This document shows, piece after piece, positions 1 to 9,461 of a stretch of DNA of 64,000 nucleotides. Source of the DNA: Thiocapsa sp. KS1 (lineage in GTDB: Bacteria > Pseudomonadota > Gammaproteobacteria > Chromatiales > Chromatiaceae); contig NZ_LN848257.1 of NCBI RefSeq assembly GCF_001499735.1, forward strand, positions 3,727,641 to 3,791,640, read 5' to 3'. The position numbers were made by a program, and so were the translations under genes. How positions within the stretch are numbered: the stretch's first letter is position 1; every line of letters starts with the position of its first letter. Under the pieces are notes generated by a model, which saw only the letters and a program-made list of their open reading frames with translations, was not told where the DNA came from and ran no database searches.

Positions 1-995
1 TGCTGCTCTCGGGCGGGCTGGATTCAAGCCTTCTCGTTGCCCTGCTCGCCGAGGCCGGCGTGCCGGACCTGCGCACCTTCTCGGTCGGTTTCGAGGACAC
101 GCCCGAAGAGGCCGGGAGCGAGTTCCAATACTCGGATCTGGTCGTCGAGCGTTACGGCACGCGGCATCACCGCTTCTTGGTCCCCAACGCGCAGGTCTTG
201 GAGCGTCTGCCCGAGGCGATCGACGCCATGACCGAGCCCATGTTCGGTCAGGACGCCGTGGCCTTCTATCTCTTGGCCGAGCAGGTCTCGCGCGAGGTCA
301 AAGTGGTGCAGTCCGGGCAGGGTGCGGACGAGGTCTTCGGGGGCTATTTTTGGTATCCGCGCATCGCCGCGGAGCGCGAGGGTGCACCGGTCGAACGCTT
401 TGCCAAACACTATTTCGACCGTGATCACGACGAATACCTGCGGATGGTCACCGACGCCTATGCAGGCGAGGACCACACCTCCGCGCTGATCGCCGAGCGC
501 CTGGCCGAGCCCGATGCCGACGAGCTGCTGGACGCGGTCCTGCGTCTGGACGCAACGACCCTGATCGTCGACGACCCGGTCAAGCGGGTCGACAATATGA
601 CGATGGCCTGGGGCCTTGAGGCGCGTGTGCCCTTCCTGGATCACCACCTGGTCGAGCTGGCGGCGCGCTGCCCGCCCGAGCTGAAGCTGCGCGAGGGCGG
701 AAAATATCCGCTGAAGGCGATGGCGCGCGGGCTGCTCCCGGATGCCGTCATCGACCGGCCCAAGGGGTATTTCCCGATGCCGGCTCTCAAATACGTGCGT
801 GGTCCTTTCCTGGAGCTGATGCGCGACGTGCTGGCATCGCGAGCAAGCCGGGAGCGCGGTCTCTACCGGCAGACCTATCTGGATCAGCTGCTCGCCGCGC
901 CCGACATGCACCACACCCGCATCCAGGGCAACAAACTCTGGCACCTCGCACTGCTGGAGCTGTGGCTGCAGCGCAACGTCGATGCGGCCCGATAG
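1..995 (+). CDS. Asparagine-synthase-family amidotransferase, C-terminal part (possibly N-acetylglutaminylglutamine amidotransferase)
   Basis: The 5' end is cut off by the window edge; the reading frame is open from base 3. The PP-loop ATP-pyrophosphatase signature SGGLDSS is encoded at 9-29, so what remains is the ATP-dependent amide-forming synthase domain; the N-terminal glutaminase domain would lie upstream. Further typical segments are VQSGQGADEVFGGY and LEARVPFLDH. The C-terminal stretch with RPKGYFPMPALKY and the end around GNKLWHLALLELWLQ resembles, from memory, the amidotransferase that makes the osmolyte N-acetylglutaminylglutamine amide. Family membership is certain; the osmolyte role is inference. 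It ends with TAG at 993-995. Confidence 0.85.
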   Translation, partial: LLSGGLDSSLLVALLAEAGVPDLRTFSVGFEDTPEEAGSEFQYSDLVVERYGTRHHRFLVPNAQVLERLPEAIDAMTEPMFGQDAVAFYLLAEQVSREVKVVQSGQGADEVFGGYFWYPRIAAEREGAPVERFAKHYFDRDHDEYLRMVTDAYAGEDHTSALIAERLAEPDADELLDAVLRLDATTLIVDDPVKRVDNMTMAWGLEARVPFLDHHLVELAARCPPELKLREGGKYPLKAMARGLLPDAVIDRPKGYFPMPALKYVRGPFLELMRDVLASRASRERGLYRQTYLDQLLAAPDMHHTRIQGNKLWHLALLELWLQRNVDAAR

Positions 996-1110
996 AAGGG
1001 CGATCGCCCGACCGGGCGGGATGACCATTCCCCTTTCGGGGTAGCTTGAAATGCCCTTTACCGTCCCGACACTCGTCGGATGGTTTGTCAACGAGAGCAC
1101 GAGGTCAACG

Positions 1111-1434
1111 ATGGATGTTTTGGAGCGAATCGGCGAGCAGGTGAAGAGTAACCCCGTCGTGATCTACATGAAGGGCACGCCCCAGTTTCCGCAGTGCGGA
1201 TTCTCGATGAGAGCATCCGCTGCTTTGCAGGAGTGTGGGATTCCCTTTGCCTACGTGAACGTACTGCAGGACCCCGAGATCTTCGAGAATCTGCCGCGCT
1301 ATGCCGACTGGCCGACCTTCCCGCAGATCTACATCGACGGCGAGCTGGTCGGCGGCTGCGACATCACGCTCGAGCTTCATGCGGGCGGACAGCTCAAGAG
1401 CATGATGGAAGAGGCGGCTGCAAAGCACGCGTAA
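1111..1434 (+). CDS. grxD: Monothiol glutaredoxin, Grx4 type
   Basis: This 107-residue protein carries the CGFS active site (Cys29), which defines monothiol glutaredoxins that bind and transfer [2Fe-2S] clusters, usually with BolA-type partners in the cytoplasm. The glutathione- and cluster-binding segments WPTFPQIYI and GGCDI are present, and the length fits the single-domain family. An upstream in-frame ATG at 1051 exists, but start 1111 (MDVLERI) matches family N-termini and has an AGG-containing site about 8 bases upstream. It appears to be a stand-alone gene facing the convergent rnt. Confidence 0.95.
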   Translation: MDVLERIGEQVKSNPVVIYMKGTPQFPQCGFSMRASAALQECGIPFAYVNVLQDPEIFENLPRYADWPTFPQIYIDGELVGGCDITLELHAGGQLKSMMEEAAAKHA

Positions 1435-1455
1435 CGCGTCCTGCGTCGAGCGCCA

Positions 1456-2109
1456 TCAGGCGGGCCCGGTGTCTTCCCAAACCCGAACCGGGTCCAGCTC
1501 TCGCCAGCGATTGACCACGGTGCAAAAGAGGCGAGCGGTCTGCTCGGCGTCGTAGATCGCCGAGTGGGCCTCGCTGCTCTGCCATCCGAGACCGGCCTCC
1601 TTTGCCGAGCGCGCCAACACGGTTTGACCGAACATCAAGCCGGCGAGCGTCACGGTGTCGAAGACGCTGAACGAATGGAAGGGATTACGCTTGAAACCGG
1701 TCCGCTCGACGGCGGCTTTGACGAACCCCAGGTCGAAATGGGCGTTGTGTCCGACCAGGATCGCCCGGTTGCAACCCGTCGATTTCACCGCCTTGCGGAT
1801 CGGTGTCATGACGCGCGTCAAGGCGTCCCACTCGGAGATCGCGTCCCGAAAGGGATGGTGCGGATCGATGCCGTTGAAGGCCAACGCGCTCGGGTCGATC
1901 TCCGAGCCGAGGAAGGGCATCACATGGCAGGCAATGGGTGCGGCCGGCTCGAGTCGACCGTCCGGCAGCATGCGGATAATGATCGCGGCGATCTCCAATA
2001 GGGCGTGCCGCTGGGGATCGAAACCGGCCGTTTCGACATCCACCACCACCGGCAAGAAGCCCCGAAAGCGCGCGGCAATCCCTTCTCTCATCTTTGGCTC
2101 TTGGTTCAT
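1456..2109 (-). CDS. rnt: Ribonuclease T
   Basis: RNase T is a DEDDh 3'-5' exoribonuclease that trims tRNA and other stable RNA 3' ends as a homodimer. The 217-residue product shows motif I DVETAGFD (Asp24, Glu26), the segment [16 protein letters not shown] with the third acidic residue, and AHSAIYDAE carrying the catalytic His and Asp. Length and colinearity match the E. coli enzyme. The frame stays open well upstream, but ATG 2109 (MNQEPKM) places [13 protein letters not shown] where the family has it; ATG 2091 is also possible. It is convergent with grxD and divergent from the TraB-family gene. Confidence 0.95.
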   Translation of the reverse strand: MNQEPKMREGIAARFRGFLPVVVDVETAGFDPQRHALLEIAAIIIRMLPDGRLEPAAPIACHVMPFLGSEIDPSALAFNGIDPHHPFRDAISEWDALTRVMTPIRKAVKSTGCNRAILVGHNAHFDLGFVKAAVERTGFKRNPFHSFSVFDTVTLAGLMFGQTVLARSAKEAGLGWQSSEAHSAIYDAEQTARLFCTVVNRWRELDPVRVWEDTGPA

Positions 2110-2255
2110 GTCGACAGCATAAGTGGCGCGCGGATGAATGCCAAACACAGTGATGGTGACGGAGATGCGTCGCGTGGGTGGCGCGCGGATGATCGGGGCA
2201 GGAGTCCGAGCCTCGGCGCTTTCGGCGCAGCCGACCCCGCCATGCGGAGTGGCGG

Positions 2256-3143
2256 GTGAACCTCCGACAGCTTTTGTTCGGAATCCTCGCGACTTGGCTC
2301 GCCGCCGGAGCGATTCCGCAGGCGACTGCGGGCGAGACCGCGACGCCGCGCGGCATCCTCTACGAGATTCGCCCCCCGACCGGAGTTGCGCCCAGCTTTC
2401 TGTTCGGGACCATCCACAGCGAGGACAAGCGCGTCCTCGACCTGCCCGCGCCCGTGCGCTCCGCATTCGAAGCGAGCTCCAATGTCGCGCTCGAGGTCGT
2501 TCCGGATGCCTCCGCCATCATCAAGGCCATGGTGACGATGGCCTACACCGACGGCCGCCGTCTCCGCGACGTGCTTCCGGAGGATCTCTACCGGGAGACC
2601 GCAACAGCCCTCGGTACGCTCGGGATGACCGAGGATGCGTTCAAGGACCTGAAGCCCTGGGCCGTGGTGACGCTGCTCGGCAGTCCGCCGTCGGAGACGG
2701 GCGAGTTCCTGGACATGCTGATCTATCGCCGGGCCGTCGAGGACGGCAAGCGGATCGCGGGTCTCGAAACCATGGCGGAGCAGCTCGCCGTCTTCGACGA
2801 GCTCTCCGAAACCGATCAGATCGCGCTGCTGCGCGAGACCCTGGCCTCGCGCGAGCGGCTGCCGCTGATCTTCGACACGCTGATCGCCGCCTACCTCGAG
2901 CGCGATGTCGCGGGCCTTCAGACCCTGAGCGAAGCCTACCTCGCCGAGAGCGAGCCCGCTCTCGCCGCCATCTTCCAAGAGGTGGTGATCGACTCGCGCA
3001 ACCGCCGTATGGTCGAGCGCATGGCGCCTTTGCTCGCCGAAGGTAGCTGGTTCATCGCAATCGGCGCCCTGCACCTGCCCGGCGATCAGGGCATCGTCGA
3101 GCTGCTCCGACGGCGCGGCCACGAGGTGACGATCGTCTTCTGA
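2256..3143 (+). CDS. TraB/GumN-family exported protein
   Basis: The 295-residue protein begins with a hydrophobic signal sequence (residues about 5-25) that could end near ATAG. Residues 50-54 form FGTIH and the C-terminus holds GALHLPG (about 270-276), the two histidine motifs of the TraB/GumN fold (PF01963), whose members are proposed metalloproteases related to EreA/ChaN. The product is probably periplasmic. The start is GTG at 2256, just after the divergent rnt leader. The substrate is unknown. Confidence 0.8.
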   Translation: MNLRQLLFGILATWLAAGAIPQATAGETATPRGILYEIRPPTGVAPSFLFGTIHSEDKRVLDLPAPVRSAFEASSNVALEVVPDASAIIKAMVTMAYTDGRRLRDVLPEDLYRETATALGTLGMTEDAFKDLKPWAVVTLLGSPPSETGEFLDMLIYRRAVEDGKRIAGLETMAEQLAVFDELSETDQIALLRETLASRERLPLIFDTLIAAYLERDVAGLQTLSEAYLAESEPALAAIFQEVVIDSRNRRMVERMAPLLAEGSWFIAIGALHLPGDQGIVELLRRRGHEVTIVF

Positions 3144-3299
3144 GCCGCGTCCCGGTTGGCGCCCGCTATCTTCTTGAACGGCCGCCCCGCGCTGCGGCGG
3201 CACGCCACGCTCGGTCGGACATGGTTTGCGTCGCTGCGGCCAGGTCGAGCATCCGCTGTGATAGCATTTGCACAACGTGTCGCGAGAGATCTGCTACGC

Positions 3300-4091
3300 A
3301 TGAAGGACCGGGATTTACGTGCCTGTCGACGGCTGACGTGGCTGGGGGTCGTGGCCGTCCTGCTGGTCGGTACCGGCTGCACAACAACGCCGAGTCGGAT
3401 CTCCGAGCCCCGCGATCCGCTCGAGCCATTCAATCGGGCCGTCTTCCGGTTCAATACCGACTTCGACAAGGCGTTCTTTCAGCCGGTCGCGAAGGGGTAT
3501 AAGGCCATCACGCCGGATCCGGTCGAGCGCGGGGTGACCAACTTCTTCGGCAACCTCGGCGACGTCACCTCGGTCGTCAACAACGTGCTGCAGTTCAAGA
3601 TGTCGCGAGCCGGCAGCGACGTCGGGCGGCTCTTCATCAACTCGACGGTCGGCGTCCTGGGCTTCGTGGATGTCGCGACCAATGTCGGACTGCCGAGCTA
3701 CAAAGAGGACTTCGGTCAGACGCTCGGCTACTGGGGGCTCGATTCAGGCGCCTTCATCATGTTGCCGCTGTTGGGACCGAGCAGCGTGCGCGATGCCTTC
3801 GGCGATGTCGGCGATATCTTCACGGACCCCTTGTTCAACCTCGAGCCCGTCTTCGGTCTCCCGAGGGATCACATCTATTGGGGTCTGATCGCGCTCAGGG
3901 CCATCGATCGTCGGGCCGGTTATCTGTCGACGACTCAGATCCTCGAGGATGCGGCCATCGATCCTTACATCCTGCTGCGCGACGCCTATCTCCAGCGGCG
4001 CCACTATCGGGTGCACGACGGCAATCCGCCTGCGCTCGACGGCGAAGAGGACTTCTGGGACGAGATCGACTTCAACGAGGATCCCGGCTAA
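3300..4091 (+). CDS. mlaA: Outer-membrane lipoprotein MlaA (VacJ)
   Basis: MlaA is the outer-membrane component of the retrograde phospholipid transport system that keeps lipid asymmetry. The 263-residue product has a signal sequence ending in VGTGC, so Cys27 is the likely lipidated residue, although Leu is missing from position -3. It is followed by the family hallmark DPLEPFNRAVFRFN and later DFGQTLGYWG and GPSSVRDAFG. ATG 3300 was chosen because it gives a proper signal peptide; longer starts do not. The rest of the mla system is not adjacent. Its stop TAA (4089-4091) lies inside the left arm of an intergenic inverted-repeat element. Confidence 0.93.
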   Translation: MKDRDLRACRRLTWLGVVAVLLVGTGCTTTPSRISEPRDPLEPFNRAVFRFNTDFDKAFFQPVAKGYKAITPDPVERGVTNFFGNLGDVTSVVNNVLQFKMSRAGSDVGRLFINSTVGVLGFVDVATNVGLPSYKEDFGQTLGYWGLDSGAFIMLPLLGPSSVRDAFGDVGDIFTDPLFNLEPVFGLPRDHIYWGLIALRAIDRRAGYLSTTQILEDAAIDPYILLRDAYLQRRHYRVHDGNPPALDGEEDFWDEIDFNEDPG

Positions 4092-4175
4092 ACCGTGTCC
4101 GCAGCGGTGTGCGTTGGTTCGAGCGGGCAGTCGACGCATGAGCGACCAACGAGGTCCGGCGTCGACGCGGTTTAG
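4088..4175. repeat. Intergenic inverted-repeat element, copy 1
   Basis: The 88-bp segment is bounded by CTAAACCGTGTC (4088-4099) and GACGCGGTTTAG (4164-4175), inverted repeats with one mismatch in 12. A second, inner inverted repeat CGTTGGT / ACCAACG lies inside. It fills the gap between two convergent genes exactly: the mlaA stop is in the left arm and the pyrC stop is in the right arm. It belongs to the same family as the copies at 5515, 28863, 29061, 33209, 33318, 43036 and 43144. It could act as a bidirectional terminator or be a MITE-like element. Confidence 0.75.
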
Positions 4176-5239
4176 GGGGTGAGCTTTTGGCGCTCTCCGG
4201 GAATCAGACGCCAAGCGACGGACTCGCCGGCACGTAAAGGCACCACTTGGCTGGTTCCGAAGGGATAGGACGCCGGCACGGTCCAAGGCTCGCGGCTCAG
4301 ACGAATGGTGTCGGTGTTGCGCGGCAGGCCGTAGAAATCCGCGCCCTGGTGACTCGCGAACCCCTCCAGACGCTCCAGCGCCCCCACCTGCTCGAACACC
4401 TCGGCATAAAGCTCGATGGCGGCGTGCGCGCTGAAGGCCCCGGCACATCCGCAGGCGCTCTCCTTGGCCTCGATCGCATGCGGCGCGCTGTCGGTGCCGA
4501 GAAAGAACCGCGGATGACCGCCGGTCGCGGCCGAGACCAGAGCGAGCCGATGACGCTCGCGTTTGAGGATCGGCAGGCAGTAGAGATGCGGGCGAATCCC
4601 GCCGGCCAGCATGGCGTTGCGGTTGTAGAGCAGGTGATGGGGCGTGATGGTCGCAGCCAGGGTCGGCGGCCCGTCGCGCACGAAGTCGACCGCCTCGGCG
4701 GTCGTCACATGCTCGAAGACGACCTTTAGCTCCGGGAATGCCCGGACGATCGGCTCCAAGCGCTCCTCGATGAAGCGCTGCTCTCGGTCGAAGATGTCGA
4801 CCTGATCGTCCGTGACCTCGCCGTGCACCAGGAGCGGCAGACCGGCGCGCTGCATCGCCTCGAAGACCGGATAACGTCCGAGCAGGTCCGTGACCCCGTT
4901 CTCCGAGTTGGTCGTCGCCCCGGCCGGATAGAGCTTGCACGCAAAGACGTGCCCGCTCGCCTTGGTCACGTCGATCTCGGCGGAGCTCGTCTCGTCCGTG
5001 AGATAGAGCGTCATCAAGGGCTGAAAATCGCTGCCGGGCGGCAGTGCATCCAGGATGCGTGCCCGGTAGGCCAAGGCCCGGGCGGTATCCACGACCGGCG
5101 GCTTGAGATTGGGCATCACGATCGCCCGCCCGAAACAACGCGCGGTGTGGGCGAGCGCATCCGCCAGGACATCACCGTCACGCAGATGCAGATGCCAATC
5201 GTCCGGTCGGGCGATGCAAAGCTCCGTGATCTCGCTCAT
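4172..5239 (-). CDS. pyrC: Dihydroorotase, class II type
   Basis: It catalyses cyclisation of carbamoyl aspartate to dihydroorotate in pyrimidine synthesis. The 355-residue product carries the metal-binding HLH (His16, His18), the carboxylated lysine in [15 protein letters not shown] and HVTT histidines, and the catalytic aspartate in GTDSAPH. Length matches the E. coli type enzyme (about 350). ATG 5239 gives the expected N-terminus and follows the stop of the upstream zinc-finger gene after one base, so the two are co-transcribed. The stop codon lies in the arm of repeat copy 1. Confidence 0.96.
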   Translation of the reverse strand: MSEITELCIARPDDWHLHLRDGDVLADALAHTARCFGRAIVMPNLKPPVVDTARALAYRARILDALPPGSDFQPLMTLYLTDETSSAEIDVTKASGHVFACKLYPAGATTNSENGVTDLLGRYPVFEAMQRAGLPLLVHGEVTDDQVDIFDREQRFIEERLEPIVRAFPELKVVFEHVTTAEAVDFVRDGPPTLAATITPHHLLYNRNAMLAGGIRPHLYCLPILKRERHRLALVSAATGGHPRFFLGTDSAPHAIEAKESACGCAGAFSAHAAIELYAEVFEQVGALERLEGFASHQGADFYGLPRNTDTIRLSREPWTVPASYPFGTSQVVPLRAGESVAWRLIPGERQKLTP

Positions 5240-5240
5240 C

Positions 5241-5435
5241 TCAAACCAGCCGATAGCGTGCCCCGCAATAGGGACAGGTCGCCTCGTGGCTCGGCTCGTC
5301 GTCGATCGGCAGATAGACCCGCGGGTGCATATTCCAGACGGGCGCACCCGGCAGGGGGCAGGACAGCGGCAGATCCTTGCGGCTGACCTCGATCAGCTCA
5401 TGCGCGTTCCGCGTCTCGACGGCGGCGTTGGACAT
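5241..5435 (-). CDS. Small zinc-finger protein, zf-CHCC type
   Basis: A 64-residue protein with Cys26, His37, Cys54 and Cys57 arranged as in the CHCC zinc-finger family (PF10276) related to mitochondrial complex I subunit NDUFS6; the segments are [16 protein letters not shown] and CPYCGARY. Its function in bacteria is not established. ATG 5435 was preferred over ATG 5450 because it has a GGAGA site at a suitable distance. It is translationally close to pyrC (one-base gap). Confidence 0.85.
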   Translation of the reverse strand: MSNAAVETRNAHELIEVSRKDLPLSCPLPGAPVWNMHPRVYLPIDDEPSHEATCPYCGARYRLV

Positions 5436-5514
5436 CGGCAAAGTCTCCATCGGATGAGGTGATCGGGCAGGCGCCGCAACGATTGGATGAGGCCCCTGAT
5501 TCGCGGTCATTCAC

Positions 5515-5603
5515 TTTAAATCGCGTCAGCTCCGGCGGTGACGAAGGGCTCCGGCATCAACCCAACCGATACCGGGCCGAACGGTCACCGGGCGCGATTT
5601 AAA
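5515..5603. repeat. Intergenic inverted-repeat element, copy 2
   Basis: The 89-bp segment is bounded by TTTAAATCGCG (5515-5525) and CGCGATTTAAA (5593-5603), a perfect 11-bp inverted repeat. Both arms carry the T/A variant at the position that is C/G in most other copies. An inner pair CGGTGAC / GTCACCG is present. The right arm contains the stop codon of ilvE (5599-5601). Confidence 0.75.
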
Positions 5604-6522
5604 CCGGCGTGAGCCACTCCGGGTAAGCCGGAAGACGTCCGTGCACCAGATCGAAGTAGAGACTCTGGAGCTGCTCGGTGATGGGACCCCGCCCGCCGTT
5701 GCCGATGACCCGACCGTCGACCTCGCGGATCGGCGTCACCTCGGCGGCAGTGCCGGTGAAGAATGCCTCGTCGGCGATATAGACCTCGTCGCGGGTGATG
5801 CGCTTCTCGACCACCTCGATCCCGAGCTCGCCTGCCAGCGTCATGACGGTACGCCGGGTGATGCCGTCGAGGGCCGAGGTCAGATCAGGCGTGTAGAGCA
5901 CGCCCTTGCGCACGATGAAGACATTCTCGCCGCTGCCTTCCATGACAAACCCGGAGGTATCGAGCAGCAGGGCCTCGTCGTAGCCGTCGCGCAGCGCCTC
6001 TTGGAGCGCCATCATGGAATTCATGTAATTGCCGTTGGCCTTGGCGCGACACATGGTGACGTTCACATGATGACGCGTGAAGGAGGAGACCCGCACGCGG
6101 ATGCCTCGCTTCATGTTCTCTTCGCCGAGATAGGAGCCCCACTCCCAGGCGGCGACGATGCAATGCACCTCCAGGTTGTCGGCACGCAGACCCATGCCTT
6201 CCGGGCCGTAGAAGAACATCGGTCGGATGTAGGCCGAATCGAGATTGTTCTCGCGCACGGCGATCCGCTGGGCCTCGTCGATGGTCTCGCGGTCGAACGG
6301 CAGCTTCATGCCGAGGATATGGGCGGAGTCGAAGAGCCGATCGGTATGGTCGCGCAGACGGAAGATCGCAGGCCCCTGCTCGGTCCGGTAGGCGCGCACG
6401 CCCTCGAAGACGCCCATGCCGTAATGGAAGGTGTGAGTCAGGACATGCGTCTTGGCCTCCCGCCAAGGCACCATCTCGCCGTTGTGCCAGATCAGGCCAT
6501 CACGGTCCGCCATCGTTGCCAT
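5599..6522 (-). CDS. ilvE: Branched-chain amino acid aminotransferase
   Basis: A PLP-dependent fold-type IV transaminase that makes Leu, Ile and Val from their 2-oxo acids. The 307-residue product has HYGMGVFEGVRAY near the N-terminus, the Schiff-base lysine in CRAKANGNYMN (Lys161), MEGSGENVF and EAFFTGTAAEVTPI. Start 6522 (MATMADRDG) is preceded by a GGAG-containing site; 6513 is the alternative. It follows glnE after a 64-base gap, an order also known from Pseudomonas. Its stop codon is embedded in a repeat arm. Confidence 0.96.
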   Translation of the reverse strand: MATMADRDGLIWHNGEMVPWREAKTHVLTHTFHYGMGVFEGVRAYRTEQGPAIFRLRDHTDRLFDSAHILGMKLPFDRETIDEAQRIAVRENNLDSAYIRPMFFYGPEGMGLRADNLEVHCIVAAWEWGSYLGEENMKRGIRVRVSSFTRHHVNVTMCRAKANGNYMNSMMALQEALRDGYDEALLLDTSGFVMEGSGENVFIVRKGVLYTPDLTSALDGITRRTVMTLAGELGIEVVEKRITRDEVYIADEAFFTGTAAEVTPIREVDGRVIGNGGRGPITEQLQSLYFDLVHGRLPAYPEWLTPV

Positions 6523-6586
6523 GTGCTTGCTCGCTCCGGTTGCATCGGGACAGGATCCCGTTTCGATTCGTTCGCAGAGACCGCCG

Positions 6587-9451
6587 TCAGGACGACGGCT
6601 CATCCATCAAGGTGTGCCACAGGGACTGGACGCGCTCGCGCTCGGGCAGCAGCTCCGCGTCCGCGACCGTCTTGGGCTGCTCCTGCAGGGCGCTGCGGTG
6701 ATAGGCCGCGCGCAGCGTCTTGTAGGCGTCAGTCAGGTCTTCGGCCGCTCGCCCGGGCAGCAGGTCGAGCCGTCCGAGTGTTTCGAGCAGGCGGATATTG
6801 TCCGTCCAGTCGGCCAGCGCCGGATGCTCCGACGCCCAACGTAAGACCGCGTATTGAACCATAAACTCGATATCCGCAATACCACCCGCGCCTTGCTTGA
6901 GATCGAACCGACCGCCGCCGCTCTTGTCGAGATTCGCCCGCATCTTCGCCCGCATCTCACGCACGTCCTTGCGCAGCTGCTCGGGGTCGCGCTCACGGCA
7001 AATGATCTCGCGCCGCAGCGCGCCGAAACGCGCCGCCAACTGCGGATCGCCGGCCACGGGCCGCGCGCGGATCAGGGCCTGATGCTCCCAGGTCCAGGCA
7101 GCGTTCGACTGGTAGGCCGCGAAGGCATTGAGCGAGCGAACCAACAGGCCGCGATTCCCGTCCGGGCGCAGACGCATGTCGATCTCGTAGAGCACGCCCG
7201 AGGGCGTTTGGGTGGTCATCATGTGGATCATGCGTTGGCCCAGGCGCATGAAGAACTGCTCGTTGCTGATCTCCTTCGCCCCGTCGGTCATGGCCGTCTG
7301 AGACTCGGTGCCGTGGATGAAGACCAAATCCAGGTCCGACCCGTAGCCCAGCTCGATCCCGCCGAGCTTGCCGTAGCCCAGCACGAGAAAGCCGGTCTCC
7401 TCCCCGATGATCTCGGTCGGGCGGCCGTGGCGCTGCACCAGATGATCGAAGGCCAAGCGCAGAACACGACGGATCGACACCTCGGCGATCTCGGTTAGAT
7501 AGTCGCTCACCACCATGAGCGGGATGACCTCGGTCAGGTCGGCGGCGGCCACGCGCAGCATGTTGCCTTGCGCGAATTGGCGCAGACGCTCCATCTGCTG
7601 CTCCAGGTCATCGGGATCGACATGCAGCAGGAGGGCATCGAGCTCGGCTTCCAGATCGGCGCGCCGCAGCGGCGCATAAAGGCGGCGCAGGTCGATCATC
7701 TCGTCCAGGAGCAACGGATGACGCGAGATCCGATCCGTGAACCAGGGGCTCATGCTCGCCAGGCGCGCAAGCTGCGCCAAGATCACCGGATGCTCGCTCA
7801 GCATCGCCAGATAGGATGTCCGGCGCACGACCGCCTCGAGCACCTTGAGCACCCGCTCGAGGGCGATGTCGGGCTGCTCGCTCGCGGCCGTCTCGCGAAG
7901 CACCATCGGCACCAGCCGCTCCAATCGATCGTGACCGCGCCGGCTCAACCCCTTGCGCGCGATCGAATCGCGAAACTGGATCAGCCGAGCCTGGATCGCC
8001 TCGGGCTCGGCGAACCCCGCCTCCGCCAGTGCCGAGACCTCGTGAGCTGCATCGCCCTCGCCGTGCCAGAGCGCGACCAACCCCAGCTCATGCGGCACTT
8101 CGTCGGCCTCGGGTGCGGCGAACACCTCGTCGAACTGGCCCTGGACATGGCGACGATGCGCCTCCAGGACCGCTTCAAAGGCAGTCCAGTCGGCAAATCC
8201 CATCGAACGCGCCAGACGCGCCCGACCCGGCTCGTCGGCAGGCAGCAGATGGGTTTGTTTGTCGCGATACGCCTGGATGCGGTTCTCCACCAAACGGAGA
8301 AAACAGTAGGCGTCGTCCAGCCCCTGCACGGCGGACTCGGGCATCAACTGCCGCTGCGCCAGGAGTGCCAACACCTCGCGGATGGGGCGGATCTGAAGAT
8401 CCGCGTCGTGCCCGCCGCGGATGAGCTGGAACGCCTGACCGATGAACTCGATCTCGCGGATGCCGCCCGGACCCAGCTTGATGTTGGCATCCATGCCGCG
8501 GCGATACAGCTCCTTGGCGATCATCCGCTTGAGATCACGCAGGGACTCGATCGCACCGAAGTCGAGATAACGCCGATAGACGAAGGGACGCAGCATCGCC
8601 ATCAGCTCGCGCGCGTCGTCCGGGTCGCCGGCGACGACGCGCGCCTTGATCATCGCGTAGCGCTCCCACTCGCGCGCCTGGGTCTGGTAGTAATCCTCCA
8701 GCGCGTTGAAGCTCATAGCGAGCGGCCCGGACTCGCCGAAGGGACGCAGGCGCGTATCGACGCGAAAGACGAAACCGTCGACCGTTTGGCTGCCCAGCGC
8801 CTGGGCCAAGCGTTGCCCGAGCTTGATGAAGAACTGCTCGTTGGTGAGGGCGCGCGGACCGCCTTCGGTCTCCCCGTTGGCGGCAAAGGCAAAGATGAGA
8901 TCGATGTCCGAGCTCAGATTCAGCTCGCGGGCGCCGAGCTTGCCCATGCCCAACACGGCCATTTGCAGGGCGCGCCCCGTTGCGTCGCGCGGCGTGCCGA
9001 GCTCCGCACAGGTCCAGGCGTGCAGCCGATCCAGCGCGCCGCGGATGCAAAGGTCTGCCAGCTCTGTGAGATGCTCGAGTGTCTCCGCCAATTCGGCCCA
9101 TCCGGCGATGTCGCGCCAGATGATGCGGATCATCTCGCGCCGGCGGAAACGACGCAGGGCCTGCTGCAGCCCCGGCTCGTCCGTCGTCTCGGCCAATGCG
9201 GCATCGAGGCTGCTCGCCAACGCGACGGCGTCGTGCGGCTGCTCGAGCGCCCCGCTCGCGATCAGATCGGCGAGCACCTCGGGATGACGGGCGACCGAGA
9301 CCGCCACATAGTCGCTCGCCTCCCAAACCCGTGCCCGCGCCTCGGCGAAGGCCGGGGCGTCCGGCAGGTCGAGGCCCTGCTCTGCGGCCCAGGCGAGCCA
9401 GCTCTGCCAATGGGCCTCGGCTGCCGGGTCGAGATTCCGGAAGCTGTCCAT
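6587..9451 (-). CDS. glnE: Bifunctional glutamine synthetase adenylyltransferase/deadenylase
   Basis: GlnE adds AMP to glutamine synthetase under nitrogen excess and removes it under limitation, responding to PII. The 954-residue length fits the family (E. coli 946). The two nucleotidyltransferase domains are visible: the N-terminal deadenylase with SSDIDLIFAF and the C-terminal adenylyltransferase with GYGSDLDLVFIH, the latter following YLTEIAEVSIRR. It starts 10 bases after the stop of the mutarotase gene and is followed by ilvE, suggesting one transcript. Confidence 0.97.
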   Translation of the reverse strand: MDSFRNLDPAAEAHWQSWLAWAAEQGLDLPDAPAFAEARARVWEASDYVAVSVARHPEVLADLIASGALEQPHDAVALASSLDAALAETTDEPGLQQALRRFRRREMIRIIWRDIAGWAELAETLEHLTELADLCIRGALDRLHAWTCAELGTPRDATGRALQMAVLGMGKLGARELNLSSDIDLIFAFAANGETEGGPRALTNEQFFIKLGQRLAQALGSQTVDGFVFRVDTRLRPFGESGPLAMSFNALEDYYQTQAREWERYAMIKARVVAGDPDDARELMAMLRPFVYRRYLDFGAIESLRDLKRMIAKELYRRGMDANIKLGPGGIREIEFIGQAFQLIRGGHDADLQIRPIREVLALLAQRQLMPESAVQGLDDAYCFLRLVENRIQAYRDKQTHLLPADEPGRARLARSMGFADWTAFEAVLEAHRRHVQGQFDEVFAAPEADEVPHELGLVALWHGEGDAAHEVSALAEAGFAEPEAIQARLIQFRDSIARKGLSRRGHDRLERLVPMVLRETAASEQPDIALERVLKVLEAVVRRTSYLAMLSEHPVILAQLARLASMSPWFTDRISRHPLLLDEMIDLRRLYAPLRRADLEAELDALLLHVDPDDLEQQMERLRQFAQGNMLRVAAADLTEVIPLMVVSDYLTEIAEVSIRRVLRLAFDHLVQRHGRPTEIIGEETGFLVLGYGKLGGIELGYGSDLDLVFIHGTESQTAMTDGAKEISNEQFFMRLGQRMIHMMTTQTPSGVLYEIDMRLRPDGNRGLLVRSLNAFAAYQSNAAWTWEHQALIRARPVAGDPQLAARFGALRREIICRERDPEQLRKDVREMRAKMRANLDKSGGGRFDLKQGAGGIADIEFMVQYAVLRWASEHPALADWTDNIRLLETLGRLDLLPGRAAEDLTDAYKTLRAAYHRSALQEQPKTVADAELLPERERVQSLWHTLMDEPSS

Positions 9452-9461
9452 TCAGATGCGA

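Noticed and set aside
4088..4175. Repeat elements considered as CRISPR repeats
   Set aside because: Copies are dispersed singly or as dimers over 40 kb, in both orientations, without regular spacers or cas genes.
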